In this document: piece after piece, positions 12,651 to 24,869 of the stretch
How positions within the stretch are numbered: position 1 is the first letter of the stretch
Layout: the number at the start of each line of letters is the position of its first letter
NCBI GenBank assembly: GCA_015680685.1
Contig: MNCI01000200.1
Location: 1 to 64,000, forward strand
Direction: 5' to 3'
Source: Gnetum montanum
Taxonomy: Eukaryota; Streptophyta; Gnetopsida; Gnetales; Gnetaceae
DNA: 64,000 nt
Position numbers and translations under genes: made by a program
Notes under the pieces: model-generated
The model's database searches: none
What the model saw: the letters and a program-made list of their open reading frames with translations, nothing else
What the model was told of the DNA's origin: nothing

Positions 12651-13189
12651 AATTATGTGCAAAAAATATGATCCATTAAGAGTACATTCATTAAAGCATG
12701 CAATCAATGTGCACATGAAGTAGATATCCAAAGGTGCCTATACAGAGCAGCCACTAAATAGGAGGACACCCAGTGACTAACAACTACTCTGACAATAGCA
12801 CATTATGCATGGAATCAATTAAGAGCCTGAAACATGCTTATGTCGAAGGCATGGATGAATTTGAGCAAGTTCATCACCAATTCTCTAATGATGAAGATGA
12901 TGATACCTGTTGGGGAGAGTTGGAGATCCATGATAATTTTAATTAGGATCCCCTAGAGTTAAAAAAACTCTACTAGTTAGCATGAAGTATGCATTTCTAA
13001 ACAATGGAATGTTGGTGATAATCAATGCAAATCATGATCTTGAATAAAAAGATAAGCTTTTGTAGGTGGTCAAAAAATGGCTAACAACCTTTTCTTGGTT
13101 ATATCTTGAACTGATTGGAATTGGTCCAAAAATATGCTAGCATCACATTTAAATCAACCCAAACCTAAAGCCAAGAAGGTAGCCACAAT

Positions 13190-14460
13190 GGTAGCTGAAC
13201 CCCAAGTTGAAGCAAATAATCAAAGAGGAAATAGAACAACTCCTCAAGGTAGGGTTCATCTATCCCATTGCGGATAGTGAGTGGGTTAGCCCACTCATAA
13301 TTGTGTCAAAGAAAGGTGGAAAGTGGTGGGTCTACATTAACTTTAGTATGTTGAATATGGAAACATTTAAAGATCATTTTCCATTGCCATTTATGGACCA
13401 AGTGTTGGAAACTATCTCCAAGAATTACTATCATAGCTTTTTGGATGGTTATAGTGGCTATAACCAAATCCAAATTGCACTAGAAGATCAAGCTAAAACA
13501 ACATTCACGAGTCCTTGGGAAACTTTGGCATATTGTAAGATGCTATTTGGTCTATGTAATGCCCCTACAACATTTCAATTCTTGGTCCTTAGTATTTTTC
13601 AACAATAGATTAGTAACAAGGTAGAAGTCTTTATGGATGACTTCTCTACCTATGGGGCTACATTTGAGTAAGCCTTGGATCACCTTGAGTAGGTACTGAA
13701 AAGAAGTGTTAAAATAAATATTAGGCTCAATTGGTAGAAAATCCATCTAATGGTCTAGGAGGGCATAGTACTAGGGCATTGAATTTCACAAGAAGGGATT
13801 AATGTAAATCCTAAAAAGCTAAGGGTCATCCAAGAAATCACACATCAACTAGAGACAGTCAAAGACATTTGATCATTCCTTGGACACATTGGCTACTACC
13901 AGAAATTCATAGAGAATTTTTCTAAGATTTCAAATCCATTGGTCAAGCTTACAAAGAAAGATGCTTCATTCATCTAGACCAATAAGTGTGAACATGCATT
14001 CCAAGAAATAAAAGGAAAACTTGTAGAAAATTTAATTCTATGGGCACCAAACTAGTCCAAACCATTTCACATAATGATAGATGCATTTAATTATGCCTTG
14101 GAATCCATGTTTACATAGTTGGATGATAAGAAACATCCATATTACATCCACTACGTGAGGCAAAGAATTGTGGATGCACAATTAAATTACACCATAGCTA
14201 AGAATGAAGTAATGGCAGCGGTGTATGCTCTTGAAAAGTTTAGGTACTATGTGTTTGGCTATAAAGTATTTGTGCACATAGATCACAATTCCATTTAATT
14301 CCTAATGAAAAAGCCAATGATGAGTCCTCATATCATATGGTGGCTCATGATCTTGTAGGAATTCAATATCACAATGGTAGATCGGAAAGGGATTGAGAAT
14401 GTAGTCGTTGACCACCTCTCTCGGTTAAGATGGGATAACAATGAGGAGGAGAGTTCACTC
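13190..14460 (+). pseudogene. B reverse transcriptase and RNase H
   Basis: RT motifs are WVSPLIIVSKKGGKW, a decayed RxCxDFxxLN (VYINFSMLN), FLDGYSGYNQI, TFTSPWETLAY and the catalytic VEVFMDDF near 13625. FSQKFIENFSKI-like and KLTKKDASF motifs lead into a gypsy RNase H with D (IMIDAF), E (AKNEVMAAVYALEKF) and D (FVHIDHNSI). It is nearly colinear in one frame, broken mainly by TAG stops. There is no second, archaeal-type RNase H, which fits Athila rather than Tat. Confidence 0.88.
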
Positions 14461-15800
14461 TTTGATCAATTTTCAAATTAACTCTTTATAGAATCAATAA
14501 ATGATCAAGTGATCATAGAAGTAATATGTTATGATGGCATCCTCACTTACTTTCTCACTGAAGAGATGCCACAAGGTCTAGAATTTAGGAAGAAACAAAA
14601 GTTTCTTCATCAGGAAAAGTACTTCATGAAAATCAATGGACATATTTACAAGACATGTGTTAATGGCTTGGTTCATTAGCATGTCCCTGATGCGAATCAA
14701 GTACATGTTATCTAGGATGCTCATGAAGGCCCTTGCAGAGGCTACTATTTAGGGAGATGCATGGCCATAAAAATCTTGATGGTAGGATACTATTGGCCTA
14801 CAATATTTAGGGATGCCCATCAATTTATCTAATCTTGTGAACATTATCAAAGATATGGTGGGATGACCACATTAATGGAGGATCCTTAATAGTGGATTCA
14901 ACCATTAGATCCCTTTGACATATGGGGCATTAACTTCATGGGTTCCATCACACCCATGTCTAATAAAAAGGCATATATCATCATAACAGTTGACTACTTC
15001 ACCAAGTGGGTAGAAGCAGCAACCATCATCGACTTTACATCATCCATTGATGCTATACTTGTACAAAAAAATGTTGTAAATAGGTTTGGAGTTCCACACA
15101 CACTAATTTCTAACAATGGAACTCATTTTATAGGTGCCACCTTTTGAAAACTTATGCAATGCTTAGGGGTCAAACATAAATTAACAACACCTTATCACCC
15201 CCAAGCCAATGGTTAAGTAGATGTGACTAATAGGGAGATCACAAAGATTCTAACAAGAACTATTAGCAAATATAGGAGATACTGGAGCATAAACCTGAAT
15301 GAAGCCCTTTAGGCCTACCACTCAACATGTAAACTCCTTATTGGCTACTCTTCCTATGAGCTAGTGTACGGAAAACTTCCAACACTCCTAATTCAATTTA
15401 AGCTTTGTACATTCTAAATAGCTTGTGAATTGAATCTTGACTTAAGCCTAGCATAAAAAGAAAGATTGATCAACCCCAACATGCTAGATGAAAACTGTTT
15501 AGTGTCCCTATCTTTGAATGAAGTACACAAGGCATTCAACAAATAATGACATGAACTCAACATATGGACAGTGAAATTTCAACTAGGAGATAAGGTTCTC
15601 TACTGGAACCCCACACATGTACCCTAAAAAACAAAATTCTAAACATTGTGGGAGGGACTTTATATAGTTGGTGAAACCTTTTGTTCTTAGGCCATGACCA
15701 TATGAAAACCTAAGAGCCCAAATAAAAAGTAGTTGGTTAACATCCAACAAGTGAAGCTTTTCCATAATCCCAAGTAAGCTAGTGTAATGAATACCTCAAT
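14461..15800 (+). pseudogene. B integrase
   Basis: The zinc-binding region reads AHEGPCRGYY...YYWPTI...SCEHYQRY. The core has DPFDIWGINFMG (first Asp), TPYHPQANG and TNREITKIL (Glu). The second Asp is lost: ISNNGTHF where the family has DNG. The C-terminal GDKVLYWNPTH and QQVKLFHN motifs end near 15775. A few stops, mostly TAG. Confidence 0.85.
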
Positions 15801-17404
15801 GGATGGAAAACCATGCTCAATTTTTTAGATCTCCTCCTTTCAACTCAATCATGGGGGAGATAGTCATCTATGCTAATCATCCATATGCCTCCTTAGTTTT
15901 TCTATCTTTTGTTTTTTATTTTTTTTTATCTTTGCAATTTATTTCTTTTACGATTTTCAATATTTTTCCTATTTTACACCAGTTTTTGTTTTACACCATC
16001 GTTATTATGTTTAAATCTTTCTTGAATCTTTTAAACATTATTTCTTGCACATTTTACTTTGTTTTTTTTAGTGTGATTTTCAAGATTTTGCTAATAAAAT
16101 GTTCTTTATGCTAATAAGACACAGTGGTGCTATAGCTACTACTAATGGTGGTTTGTGCTTAATGTTTTTTTTTTTGCTAATGTCTAGTTTCTATTTTTGA
16201 ATTTTTGTATCAATGGCTCAGTCATGGTTTCTTTTTCATGTAATAGGCAATGAGTCCATGACATCCCCCCATTCACAAAATTTATGGTTTTTCTTTTTTT
16301 TGGAGTTTGAGGTCCCTTTCATTAAATAAACCTTTAATAAATTGGTAACCTTGGTAGTTTTTAGAATTAGAAAGGATTTAAAGATTTGTACCAGGCATGA
16401 CTTCAAGGGGACTCAATACTCTTTACACTCTTCTACTTGGGTGCTCAAGTGTTTTCATGGACTTCTTACCATTCCAATAATAGGAAGACAAATAACGTCT
16501 TTGCATGGTGTGGATTCCATCCAAAAATAAAGAAAAAAACAAAAAAATAATAGAAAAACAAAAAAAAAACATGATGAGAATTAAAAGCACACCCCTTAGA
16601 CAAATAAAAAGGCTATAAGCACTGGTTATGGGACTAGAAAGACATGTTACCCATGCCTCAAGGTCCCCTCTAACTAAGGCCCTCTCTCACTTCCTACTTC
16701 TATTTTCTCCTCTTTATGGAATGGTGGATATTCTATGGATGCACTCTTATGTCTTGAGGAGGTAGGTCCATCTTGGAGTGGCAATACAAAGTCATTAAAA
16801 GAGGTTGGTTTTGGTTTGGACTAAGGATAGATCTTCTTAAGTCATGTTAAACACAAATTCCACATGGGACTTCTTATGATCTCAATTTGGAATTCCACTC
16901 CACCTTCTCCATCATCCATCTTTGCTAACCATAATTCACCTCACTACCAGTGTCCATGTTCTTGATTTCGTATCTTAGTTTGATGTACTTGAATTCTTTG
17001 GTGGAATCTTCTGGGTTTTGGTCCTTAACTTTCATGGACCATTAATCACCTATGGGGCCCATGGACTCCTTAGGTTGAGGTTATGCAAGAAAAAATAAGG
17101 CATGTCCCTACTATGGGGAGGACCCACTAGCATATCTCTTGGTTGGATTCATTAAGTACCTTATCCTTATACATTCTTGCAATCAGAATCTTTTGTACAC
17201 CCATTTTCTGCATCACACCATGTGCTCCTTTGCATATTTTATTCATTAAACACATTCTCAACTATTTTTTTAAAATTTTTGAGCAATTAAATATCCTCTT
17301 CAATGGTTTTATCATATTCTTGGCTTTTCTGGTATTCCATGGATTCCAAATTCATTGAGAAATTCCTTATATTTTTTGAGATATTCAGATTTCAAATTTT
17401 TGTC
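15801..17404 (+). other. B spacer between integrase and extra gene
   Basis: Very T-rich with poly-T, poly-A and CAAAAAAAA runs near 16270 and 16530-16570. Nothing codes recognisably. One hydrophobic open frame (15803-16114) follows from T-rich composition. Confidence 0.5.
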
Positions 17405-17505
17405 TATGGGCTCTATATACAGGGCCCAGTCAATGGAGAAAATCCATATATGGGGCCCCATATACAAGGCCCCATCAATGTAAGGGAAAAATAATATATA
17501 TAGGT
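17405..17505 (+). promoter_or_regulatory. Putative internal promoter of the B extra gene
   Basis: ATATATATAGG (17492-17502) is a TATA-like box followed by TGTGACCCC. Just upstream lie GGGCCCAGTCAATGG, TGGGGCCCCATATACAAGG and CCCCATCAATG. TACAAGGCCCCATCA here differs by one base from TACAAGGGCCCATCA in the U3 of B's own 3' LTR (20977-20991). Promoter function is inferred. Confidence 0.55.
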
Positions 17506-17616
17506 GTGACCCCACTTGGAAAATTTTACATTTTCTCACAAACACCAAGGGACCTTTTCAAATTCTTAGAGCCTGGAACCTTCCAGAGCCCATAACTCCC
17601 TTGTTCAATACCAGAA

Positions 17617-17904
17617 GTAAGCTCTTCATTGTGTGGTCCACAAATGTAAAATTTTTGATAAAAACATTTTTGTCCTTTTTTTAACTCCCACAAAGGTTTC
17701 ATTAAGAAATCAACTATTAAACACCAAATTACAAGAGTTAAACCTTTACAATGAGCTCCAATGATATTTATAATAAATAATTAATAAAATAATAAATCTA
17801 CCATGGTTTAACCTTAGCCAATGTGTAGCTAACTAACAAGAGATATCCAAAACTTTAGAGTTACACATTATATCTACTAATCCATGGATGTGTTATGACC
17901 ATAG
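17617..17904 (+). other. Putative 5'-UTR intron of the B extra gene
   Basis: Donor CCAGAA|GTAAGC at 17617 and acceptor GACCATAG|ATGG at 17904, placing the intron end directly before the ATG. Element D has the same layout (GTAAGT donor, TTGCAG|ATGG). Confidence 0.5.
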
Positions 17905-20560
17905 ATGGTAGTAAAATGAAAGCACACGCAGGAAGTAGAACTATCTCAACCAAGGAAGAAACGAACTAGAACATGAAGAGGTCAAGAATAGGCCCAAGAA
18001 AAGCCACTAGCAACCCACGCCATAGGTCCTATTAGGGAAGAGGTAGAAGTGGAATCTATTAGATAGATTCCAAAACTAGCAGCTGTAATAAAACACTTCC
18101 ATTAGGATGATGCACTAGCACAATAAGAAAATTTGGAGGTGACCTTGATAAAGGCTTGCTTGAATCTGATTAGATCACTAGAGGTCTTAAAAATAGTACT
18201 CCAAGAGTTAAAATTTGGCCCATTCTTGGAGTAAGCACCAATAAAAGTGTAAGACCAACTAGATCCCTCTCCCATGTGGCCAATCATCACTTCCACTAGG
18301 GAGTGGTACATGGAAGAGACATTCCTATTCTGGAATAATAGGCAAGCTAGATCAATGATAAAAGTCAAGGACATCTCATTGTCCTACTTGGTGCATTCTT
18401 GCCTAAAATAATGACAAGTCTTGCTGAGATCCTAATGCATGTGGATCCCAACATCAAGAAAGAATGAATTCAATGATGTTATGGTGTTAACCACAAGGAG
18501 TTTAGTGTGCTCACACTAATAGAGAGGATCCACTACAAGATTGCAACCTTGCACCTCAATACCATGGTGAGGCCAAGTGAAATCTTCACTTTCTTTGCTT
18601 GAGCATCTACTACTCTGAGTGGGAGATTCCCCATCAACCTTCCATTGCTAATCTATCTAGAGATAGATAAGGGGTTTAAAGAAAATGAACATGGAAGGAA
18701 GGTAGTTCCCTTCCCATATCTCATCAAGAAACTCTATTGAAGAGGAGGAATAGCTCGCTACACCAATGACATCATCAGGCAAGTTCCAGCCATCAACTGA
18801 GCAGAAATGATGATAGATAAGACACCTACAACAACTATCCAAGAAAAGGAGCAGCGACCACCACCTCCACCTACCACTCAAGCAACTATGTTAGACATCA
18901 CTACAACTGCCCAACAATTATGCAAATAATAAGAATGGCTCTTGAGTGAACAAGAGAAATGAGTGATGGGGATCCATTTATGTACAGACTAGCAATGAGT
19001 CACCTAAATGAGATGGCCCAAACAATTAGTTTGATGGGTGGAGGTGGATCTAGTTTCTCATCCCAAAGAATGCAGTTTCCTGCAAGGTTTAATCTGAGTG
19101 CCAGAGAGGTGATAGTATCTTTTGCAAAATAAAAATCACTCCCAAAAATCTTTGATCATATTTCTAAAGCACTTAATGCACATGAAACATCTACATCAAA
19201 CATCATTGCACTCAAAGATGTGTAGACATCTACAAGAATCACAAGTAGCAGAATAAATGTAGCACATCATGAGGAACTACTAGACCAACTAGTGGGAAAC
19301 AAATAATCACTTTTTGATGTCTTTGACATTCTAGACAATATTATTGCAACCCAATTAGAGCTACTAGAAGAAAGTGGCAAGAATATAATCTTGGAGAGGC
19401 AACTTAAAATAGCTAAGGATCTAAATAAATACTTTGCTATGGAAGTTACCGAATTAAGAGCCTAGATTGCCAACCATGCATTCCTCAACCCAGCATTGAC
19501 AAGAGATGAAGTTATGAAATATTTTCACACAAAACTAAAATAGGTTGAAGGTGTAATAGAGATGGCAGTGTTCTACCAATCCTTGGTAGAGGCCACACAA
19601 CACAAAATTTAGAAGGCCTTGGATCAGACCCACTAGGAGAACGTACAATTGACAATAGAAAACCATCACCTACAGAATGTTAATGAGCATAAGAAAAAAT
19701 TAACTAATTTCATCCATCAATAGTAGGAGGAACTGGCTAAGGCAAACATAGAACTAAGGAAATTGGTGGTAGAAAATAGAAATCTCTTCATGAAGGAGGT
19801 CTGCACCCTTCACCAAAAATTGCAATCGAGGTAGCCACTTGGAAATTAGAGGCTCTCAAATCTAAGAGAGTCAAGGACCATTACAAAGAATAGGTTGGTC
19901 TACAAAAGTAAGTAAATGAAAAACATATCTAGTTAGTGAAGGAAAAAGTGAATAAAGCCCTCTAGAAACTCTAGCAAGGCAAAGAAGTTTGGCAAATCAT
20001 CGTTGATGGGATAGACACCTACAACAAAGAGGAAGTCTACATGGAGGAGCTACAAATTAAAGAGATGATGGAATATATAAAGCTCATCAATCTCTACTAT
20101 GCAAATCTAGGCATGTTGACTATTGGATAGCTATGGTTAAAGCTTGAGAAATAGGTGGCCTACTCATACTTATTGTATGAGGCCAAGTTTAAGCATCATA
20201 AAGACACCAAGCAAAAGCTGGCAATGGAAAACCCTAAACTCGAAGTTCTCAAGGCACAATTCACTAATCAACGATCAACTACCAAGAACCTAGCCAAGAG
20301 GATGAATGATTAGTAGGAGCTACGAAATGTAGTTAGGGTATTTGATATTGAATGTAAATAGTCCACTATCTAGTTTGTCAATATGAAGGAGATGTTCCCA
20401 ATAATGCCCCATCCATGGGATATCCCCATTCTAGCCCACATTCATGATGCTACGTGGATTGTGAATGATCCCTAGAGCAAGGAGGAGAAGATGAAGGCAT
20501 TACTAGATGTCTTTCACCTTTTACTAGAGGTTGCAATTGTATCAAGATAGCCACAGCCAC
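17905..20560 (+). pseudogene. B extra gene: transposon-protein-like domain plus coiled coil
   Basis: The product is not identified with confidence. The N-terminal part (about 18110-18370) has ELKFGPFLE, MWPIITSTREWYMEE and FLFWNNRQ, which line up with ELKFESFVE, LWPILSESCSWYLGE and YQFWHNKEQ in D. From about 18950 to 20340 the sequence is rich in Glu, Lys, Leu and Gln with long heptad-like stretches, i.e. coiled coil. The C-terminus, MFPIMPHPWDIPILAHIHD...KEEKMKALL, matches D's MFPQLPYLWEVSTLLNIE...EEEKLQAII. It sits between integrase and 3' LTR, the slot of the env-like ORF of Athila elements. No signal peptide or clear membrane segment is seen. Many TAG stops. Confidence 0.65.
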
Positions 20561-20860
20561 TTAGCTACTACATGTGCCTAAAGTTGACCAAGGTCCTTCG
20601 AAACCTCAAGAGCCTCCACCACTTGGGACTATTTGATCTTCACCACTATCTTCACACTATCAGAGGATGTGTTGTTCAGTTTTGTGTAGTCATGTCATGG
20701 TGTTCAATTATTTTTTATGAACATCATAATTTTTGTAATTTGTTGATTTTTACACTTAGCCACTTAGTTTTTTCAAGTTAGTTTGTTTGGTTAAGAGTCA
20801 GTCAATAATCCCATACCTTGCCAATTTTGTAAGGGAACTAAAGAATGAGTTTTTATTCAA

Positions 20861-20871
20861 TCATGGGGGTA
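20861..20871 (+). other. B polypurine tract
   Basis: TCATGGGGGTA lies immediately before the 3' LTR. The corresponding D tract reads CATGGAGGTA. Confidence 0.8.
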
Positions 20872-21802
20872 TGATGAGCATCAAAGTGTCTCGTTGATGG
20901 GCCCCTATTGATGGGGCTTTGTTTACATGGTGTTTCCCCATCGATGGGACCACATCAATCTAGCATTTGCTACATCTACAAGGGCCCATCACATAGTATT
21001 ATAGCAAAAACTATAAATATGAGCTTCCAACTATGTTTATGGGGGATTCAAGTTATAGTAGTAGTAGAGCTCTTGTAGTTTGTCCATTTGAAAGTTAGAA
21101 TAATTCTCTAAGTGTCCACAGTAGAAGTCAAAAAGTGTATAGATCTTTATTTAAGCACTATTGTACCTAAACCATACCAGTGTGTACGATAATAAAGACA
21201 AACCTTTTAATCAAACCTTGAAGAACTTAGAATAGATTAATGAACTATTTATGCATTTATTACTTTCATGAATTATGTTGTTAATTAAGGTAAATTAGAA
21301 TTTGAGTGATTAGTTAATTAATTAAGCTAAATAGATTAAACACATAAGTATGATCGCTTCAAGTGTAAACATGTATTTGCTTGGTAATCCTAATAGTGTT
21401 ATTGCTTGGTGTGCCTAGTAGCATAATTCTTGGTAACCCAATAGTGGATACGTGGGTTTAGGATGTGTATGGAAAGTGAGATTGGATGCTTATGTTAGGA
21501 CTAGTTAGAGATTAGTTAGTTATTTAAGTTAAATTAGTTATTAAATTACTTCATCTCTCGACTTTAAGCACTAAAGAACATAAAACATACAATAATAAAA
21601 ATCATATGCCTTGATTACACTTAACCATACCATGTGCATAACTAGTGTAATTGGGAAGACAAAAAATGACCTTTAGGGCAAGGTTCACTTCTTAGAAGAC
21701 TAGTGTACCAAAAACTCTAGAGTCCACAAAATTCAATTGGATCATCCTTGAAGACTTCATGATTTTTATGGTTGGGCGTAGGTATACCTCAACCACTCAT
21801 TA
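20872..21802 (+). repeat. B 3' LTR
   Basis: It starts TGATGAG and ends CTCATTA (CTCATCA with one transition). U3 contains TTGATGGGCCCCTATTGATGGGG, the palindrome CCCCATCGATGGG (20936-20948) and TACAAGGGCCCATCA, then TATAAATA at 21012-21019. Confidence 0.92.
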
Positions 21803-21965
21803 GTTAAGATGACCAAGTTCTCACCAAACTAGAAAGGTCCCTTCATCATCATTAAGAGCCTTGGCAACAAAGCATACTATTTAGCTTATTTAGATGAGAA
21901 TCAATATCTAGACCCAATGAATAGGGCATAAGTTTTCTCTAATTATTTTTCCATCTCATCTACAC
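21803..21965 (+). pseudogene. C integrase, C-terminal part (after B)
   Basis: The frame interrupted at 8611 resumes: KFSPN-KGPFIIIKSLG, KAYYLAYLDEN and DPMNRA-VFSNYFS match the integrase C-terminus (GPY.V...AY.L...W.....YY) seen in element A. Joining the two sides reconstitutes a continuous domain, which proves the nesting order. Confidence 0.85.
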
Positions 21966-22498
21966 TTTATAACATTACTTTTTCTTCTCCTTCCTATCTC
22001 ATTTCTTTTCTCTTTCTCTCTATTTTCCACTATTTTTCTTCTACTCCTTCATCAAGTTTCATCTATCTCTCCTAATTTTTTCATATCCTATTCTACTAAT
22101 TTTCTTCTATAGCATAGGATGATGAGGATAGTAATTAGCAATCTACCTTATGCAGTGAGCAATGAGTGTTCTACCATTTTTAACTCCATGTGAGGGTGTG
22201 TTGAGTTTGAGTGACATAAGGAGGGAATAAAATCAATAAATCATTAGTAATCATTAGAGTGTGGGATTTAGCCATGCCTATCTTCTACAACATAACACCT
22301 TATTTTGGGTGTATAGGTGATGTTCCTCATTTCTTTCCTCAATTTTATTATTTTCTCAATTTTGCAATTCTATATTTCACCTCTCTTCTTTAACTTTGTT
22401 AATTCTTCCTCTAACTCTCTTTCCTATATCATTCCCTTTCGTCTCATTAGCACATTTAGTGAGAATAGAGAGCAATTCATTCTATTCTAGTAAGGGTA

Positions 22499-24396
22499 TG
22501 TTAAGGACATGAGTGGGATAGGATGTGAATATCATAAATGACATCCTTTAGACCATCTTGAGTGTAGGACTTAGCCATGCCCCCTTTTTGTGACATAGTA
22601 ACATCCTCATGACTCATGTATCAATGATATTCTAATATTCTAAGTGTTGAGGCTAGAGCTTCAGAAACAAAATTTTCTAAGTATTAGAGTTGGCACAAGT
22701 GAAAATTTTTTGAAGTGTTGGAGCTCTGGGATCAAATTTTTTATAAGTATTAAAGCTGACATGGATCAAAAATTTTCTAAGTGTTAGAGGTAAAAGAATG
22801 TCAAATTGGGTTTCCATCAGTAAAAAAACATAAAATGCTTCAAAAGTAGCCTTGCAAGACACATTTCTAGTTGTCAAAGACCTCCAAGGATCATTCAGGA
22901 TCATATCACAACCTTTCAATATCAATTTTAGTAACTTTGAAAAAATCCCAATAATGGCTAAAATTTTTCAAAGTGTTATGACGTGGTGTCAAATTTTTTC
23001 TAGGTATGATTGCGATGGCATTAAAATATTTGTATGTGTGAAATGACATTGAATGTAAAAAGTAATATTGATGTGGAATGTCAAAGATCTAGTTAACATC
23101 AGATATCAAAAGTTAGAATCAATGTCAAAAGAAAAAAATTATGTAAGGTGTTGAAGCCAAAGGTCAAACTTGTTATTTTTGAACTTATGTCAATTTTAAA
23201 CAACTTGCTAAAATTCAAAGTTCAATTTTAGTAATCCAAAATTAAACTTTACAACTCTGAGCCTATTAAGACAATCTCAAAACACAAGTTTATGGTTTGA
23301 TCTTTTGGTTGAATGGTTGGAATTTTAGAGATTTATAAGAATGTTGGATCTTTGGAGATTGATGGGGTCTTTTGATATTTAAGAGTATTGATCAGATTTC
23401 AAAAAATTAAGAGCCAGAGTGCCTACCACCACTACAACACCTATGTGCTTCTTAGCTACTTTCAACATCTTTTGCACCCTCAATGTCATTTCTAGAGATA
23501 AAAATTTTGGGCTTCCATGTCACTTTTCAAAGTTAGAAATTTTTTTCAGCTCCCATGTCAATAATAATAACCTTAGCTAAAATAGCTTCATTTGGGCCCA
23601 AAATTGACACTAGACTATGTCTAAGAATTCTTCATCCATCACCCAACCATCCAGAGATCCAATTCCTTCTTTGAATCCATATTTTATTTTAGATTTGATC
23701 TTATTTTATTAGTTTTATCACACTTACATTTTTCTTCCACTAGTTGTAGTTGGCCCTTTATAGGAGATGAATGATTTGCTTTTTCTTCCTTTCTTTTAAT
23801 CAATATAGCATCCATGTCTAGGATTTTTTTCCCACATTAATGCCATCTCTCTATTTTATGTCTATTTATGCACATTCTATGCTTGGTTAATTTTCTCTCT
23901 CATTCACCATGTTATTTTCCTATCCATCAAAATTATAGAGTTTTCAACATTTCATAGTTAGCCAATATTCAACATTCTATGCTCAATCATTCTCTCATGT
24001 CAAAACTTGTCTCACATCAAAACTATAGTGTTTAAATATTGTACGTTCTTTATCTATACTTTAGACCTCATTTTTATTTCAATGTTTACAACTTACTCTA
24101 TACTTAGTTTATTTTCGAATAATCCATACTTAGTCATTTTTCCAATGATTTTACACTTAGTCATTTTTGGCATTAGAACATTCATGTTTTTCATTGTTTT
24201 CCTCTTATTCCTAAAATGTGTGCTATAGCCTAAGTCTATATTTAATTGGAGGATTTTTGCCCCTTCATTTCATAATCATTAATTTATCAAGGATTACATC
24301 GATCTAAAGACCATTTATGGTCATGCACTATGTATCTCAACACTTAGTTCATGGAGGTATTCTTGTATAAATAAAAAGAATGTTTTTGCAAGAACA
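22499..24396 (+). repeat. LTR shared by C (3') and C' (5'), approximate
   Basis: The right end is set by AAGAACA followed by a PBS at 24401. The left end is proposed at TGTTAAGG after a purine-rich TAAGGGTA; a similar PPT-plus-TGTTGAG site lies at 22199, so the start could be there. TGTT...AACA ends fit an LTR. It contains AT-rich repeats with AAAATTTTCTAAGTGTTAGAG words (22660-22800), half-matching the C intron palindrome, and AATAAAAA near its right end. No second full copy is in the window to confirm the limits. Confidence 0.5.
22640..23180. repeat. Degenerate repeats with AAATTTTCTAAGTGTTAGAG core
   Basis: Imperfect units of about 45 bp recur: AAAATTTTCTAAGTATTAGAG, AAATTTTTTGAAGTGTTGGAG, AAATTTTTTATAAGTATTAAAG, AAATTTTCTAAGTGTTAGAG. 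They lie within the proposed C-family LTR. Confidence 0.6.
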
Positions 24397-24400
24397 TTTT

Positions 24401-24418
24401 TGGTGCTAGAAGGAAGTA
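24401..24418 (+). other. C' primer binding site
   Basis: TTTGGTGCTAGAAGGAAGTA (24399-24418) matches element A's PBS TTGGCACTAGAAGGAGGG except at a decayed CpG (TG here, CA in A) and near the end. The tRNA is not assigned. Confidence 0.65.
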
Positions 24419-24869
24419 TATAAATTCCAAGATTTTTAAACCTATTACCTAGCATCCTATAGGTTCTTTCTAGCACTTATAATTTTTCTCACTCTTAGGA
24501 CTTTTACTTATTTTTATTTTCTATTTTTATTTGTACTTGATCTTTGTTTCTTTTTCAAAGTTTATGGAGGAGTTTCTCTTTGAAATCATGATAAGGCAAG
24601 GATCTAACTCCTCCTAGGACTCTCAAGTTTGTAAGCTAATGTAAATGCAAAAAGCTTAGGTACTTATGACACAACATGACTACAAAGGTGCATGCATGAA
24701 AAGGGAGATAAGCATTACACTATAAGAATGAGCTATGGAAGGTGGTTGAATATGAGGTAGCCAATAGTTTGGTACCTTTCTTGCCCAATCCAAACTGACC
24801 CATTAAGCTCATTAAGTCTAAGTAAACCATGTTGGTAGAGTATTTACTTACTAGGGATGGAATACAAGC
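24419..24869 (+). other. C' leader between PBS and gag
   Basis: AT-rich, no motif beyond the PBS recognised. Confidence 0.4.

Larger units (their letters stand above)
8612..21802 (+). mobile_element. Element B: 13.2 kb Athila-like Ty3/gypsy element
   Basis: Two LTRs of about 930 bp (8612-9541 and 20872-21802) bracket gag, protease, RT-RNase H, integrase and an extra gene. Flanking duplications are GTCAA (8607-8611) and GTTAA (21803-21807), one transition apart. The PBS matches the tRNA-Asp type used by Athila/Tat elements. The insertion splits the integrase of C. Most lesions are TAG/TGA stops at Gln, Trp or Arg codons, as expected from deamination. Confidence 0.93.
2530..22498 (+). mobile_element. 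Element C: decayed Ogre/Tat-like Ty3/gypsy element, 5'-truncated
   Basis: Protease, an intron-like spacer, RT, RNase H and integrase follow in order on the plus strand, all with stops and shifts. It aligns by eye with copy C' (54.3-57.1 kb), including the repeats between protease and RT. The gag and 5' LTR are missing. It is interrupted by a solo LTR (2921-3685) and by element B (8612-21802), after which the integrase C-terminus resumes at 21803. Its 3' LTR appears to be the one starting near 22499. The right boundary is approximate. Confidence 0.75.

Noticed and set aside
15803-16114. 103-codon hydrophobic frame that looks like several membrane segments
   Set aside because: The DNA is a T-rich tract in the B spacer, which gives Phe/Leu/Ile by composition alone.
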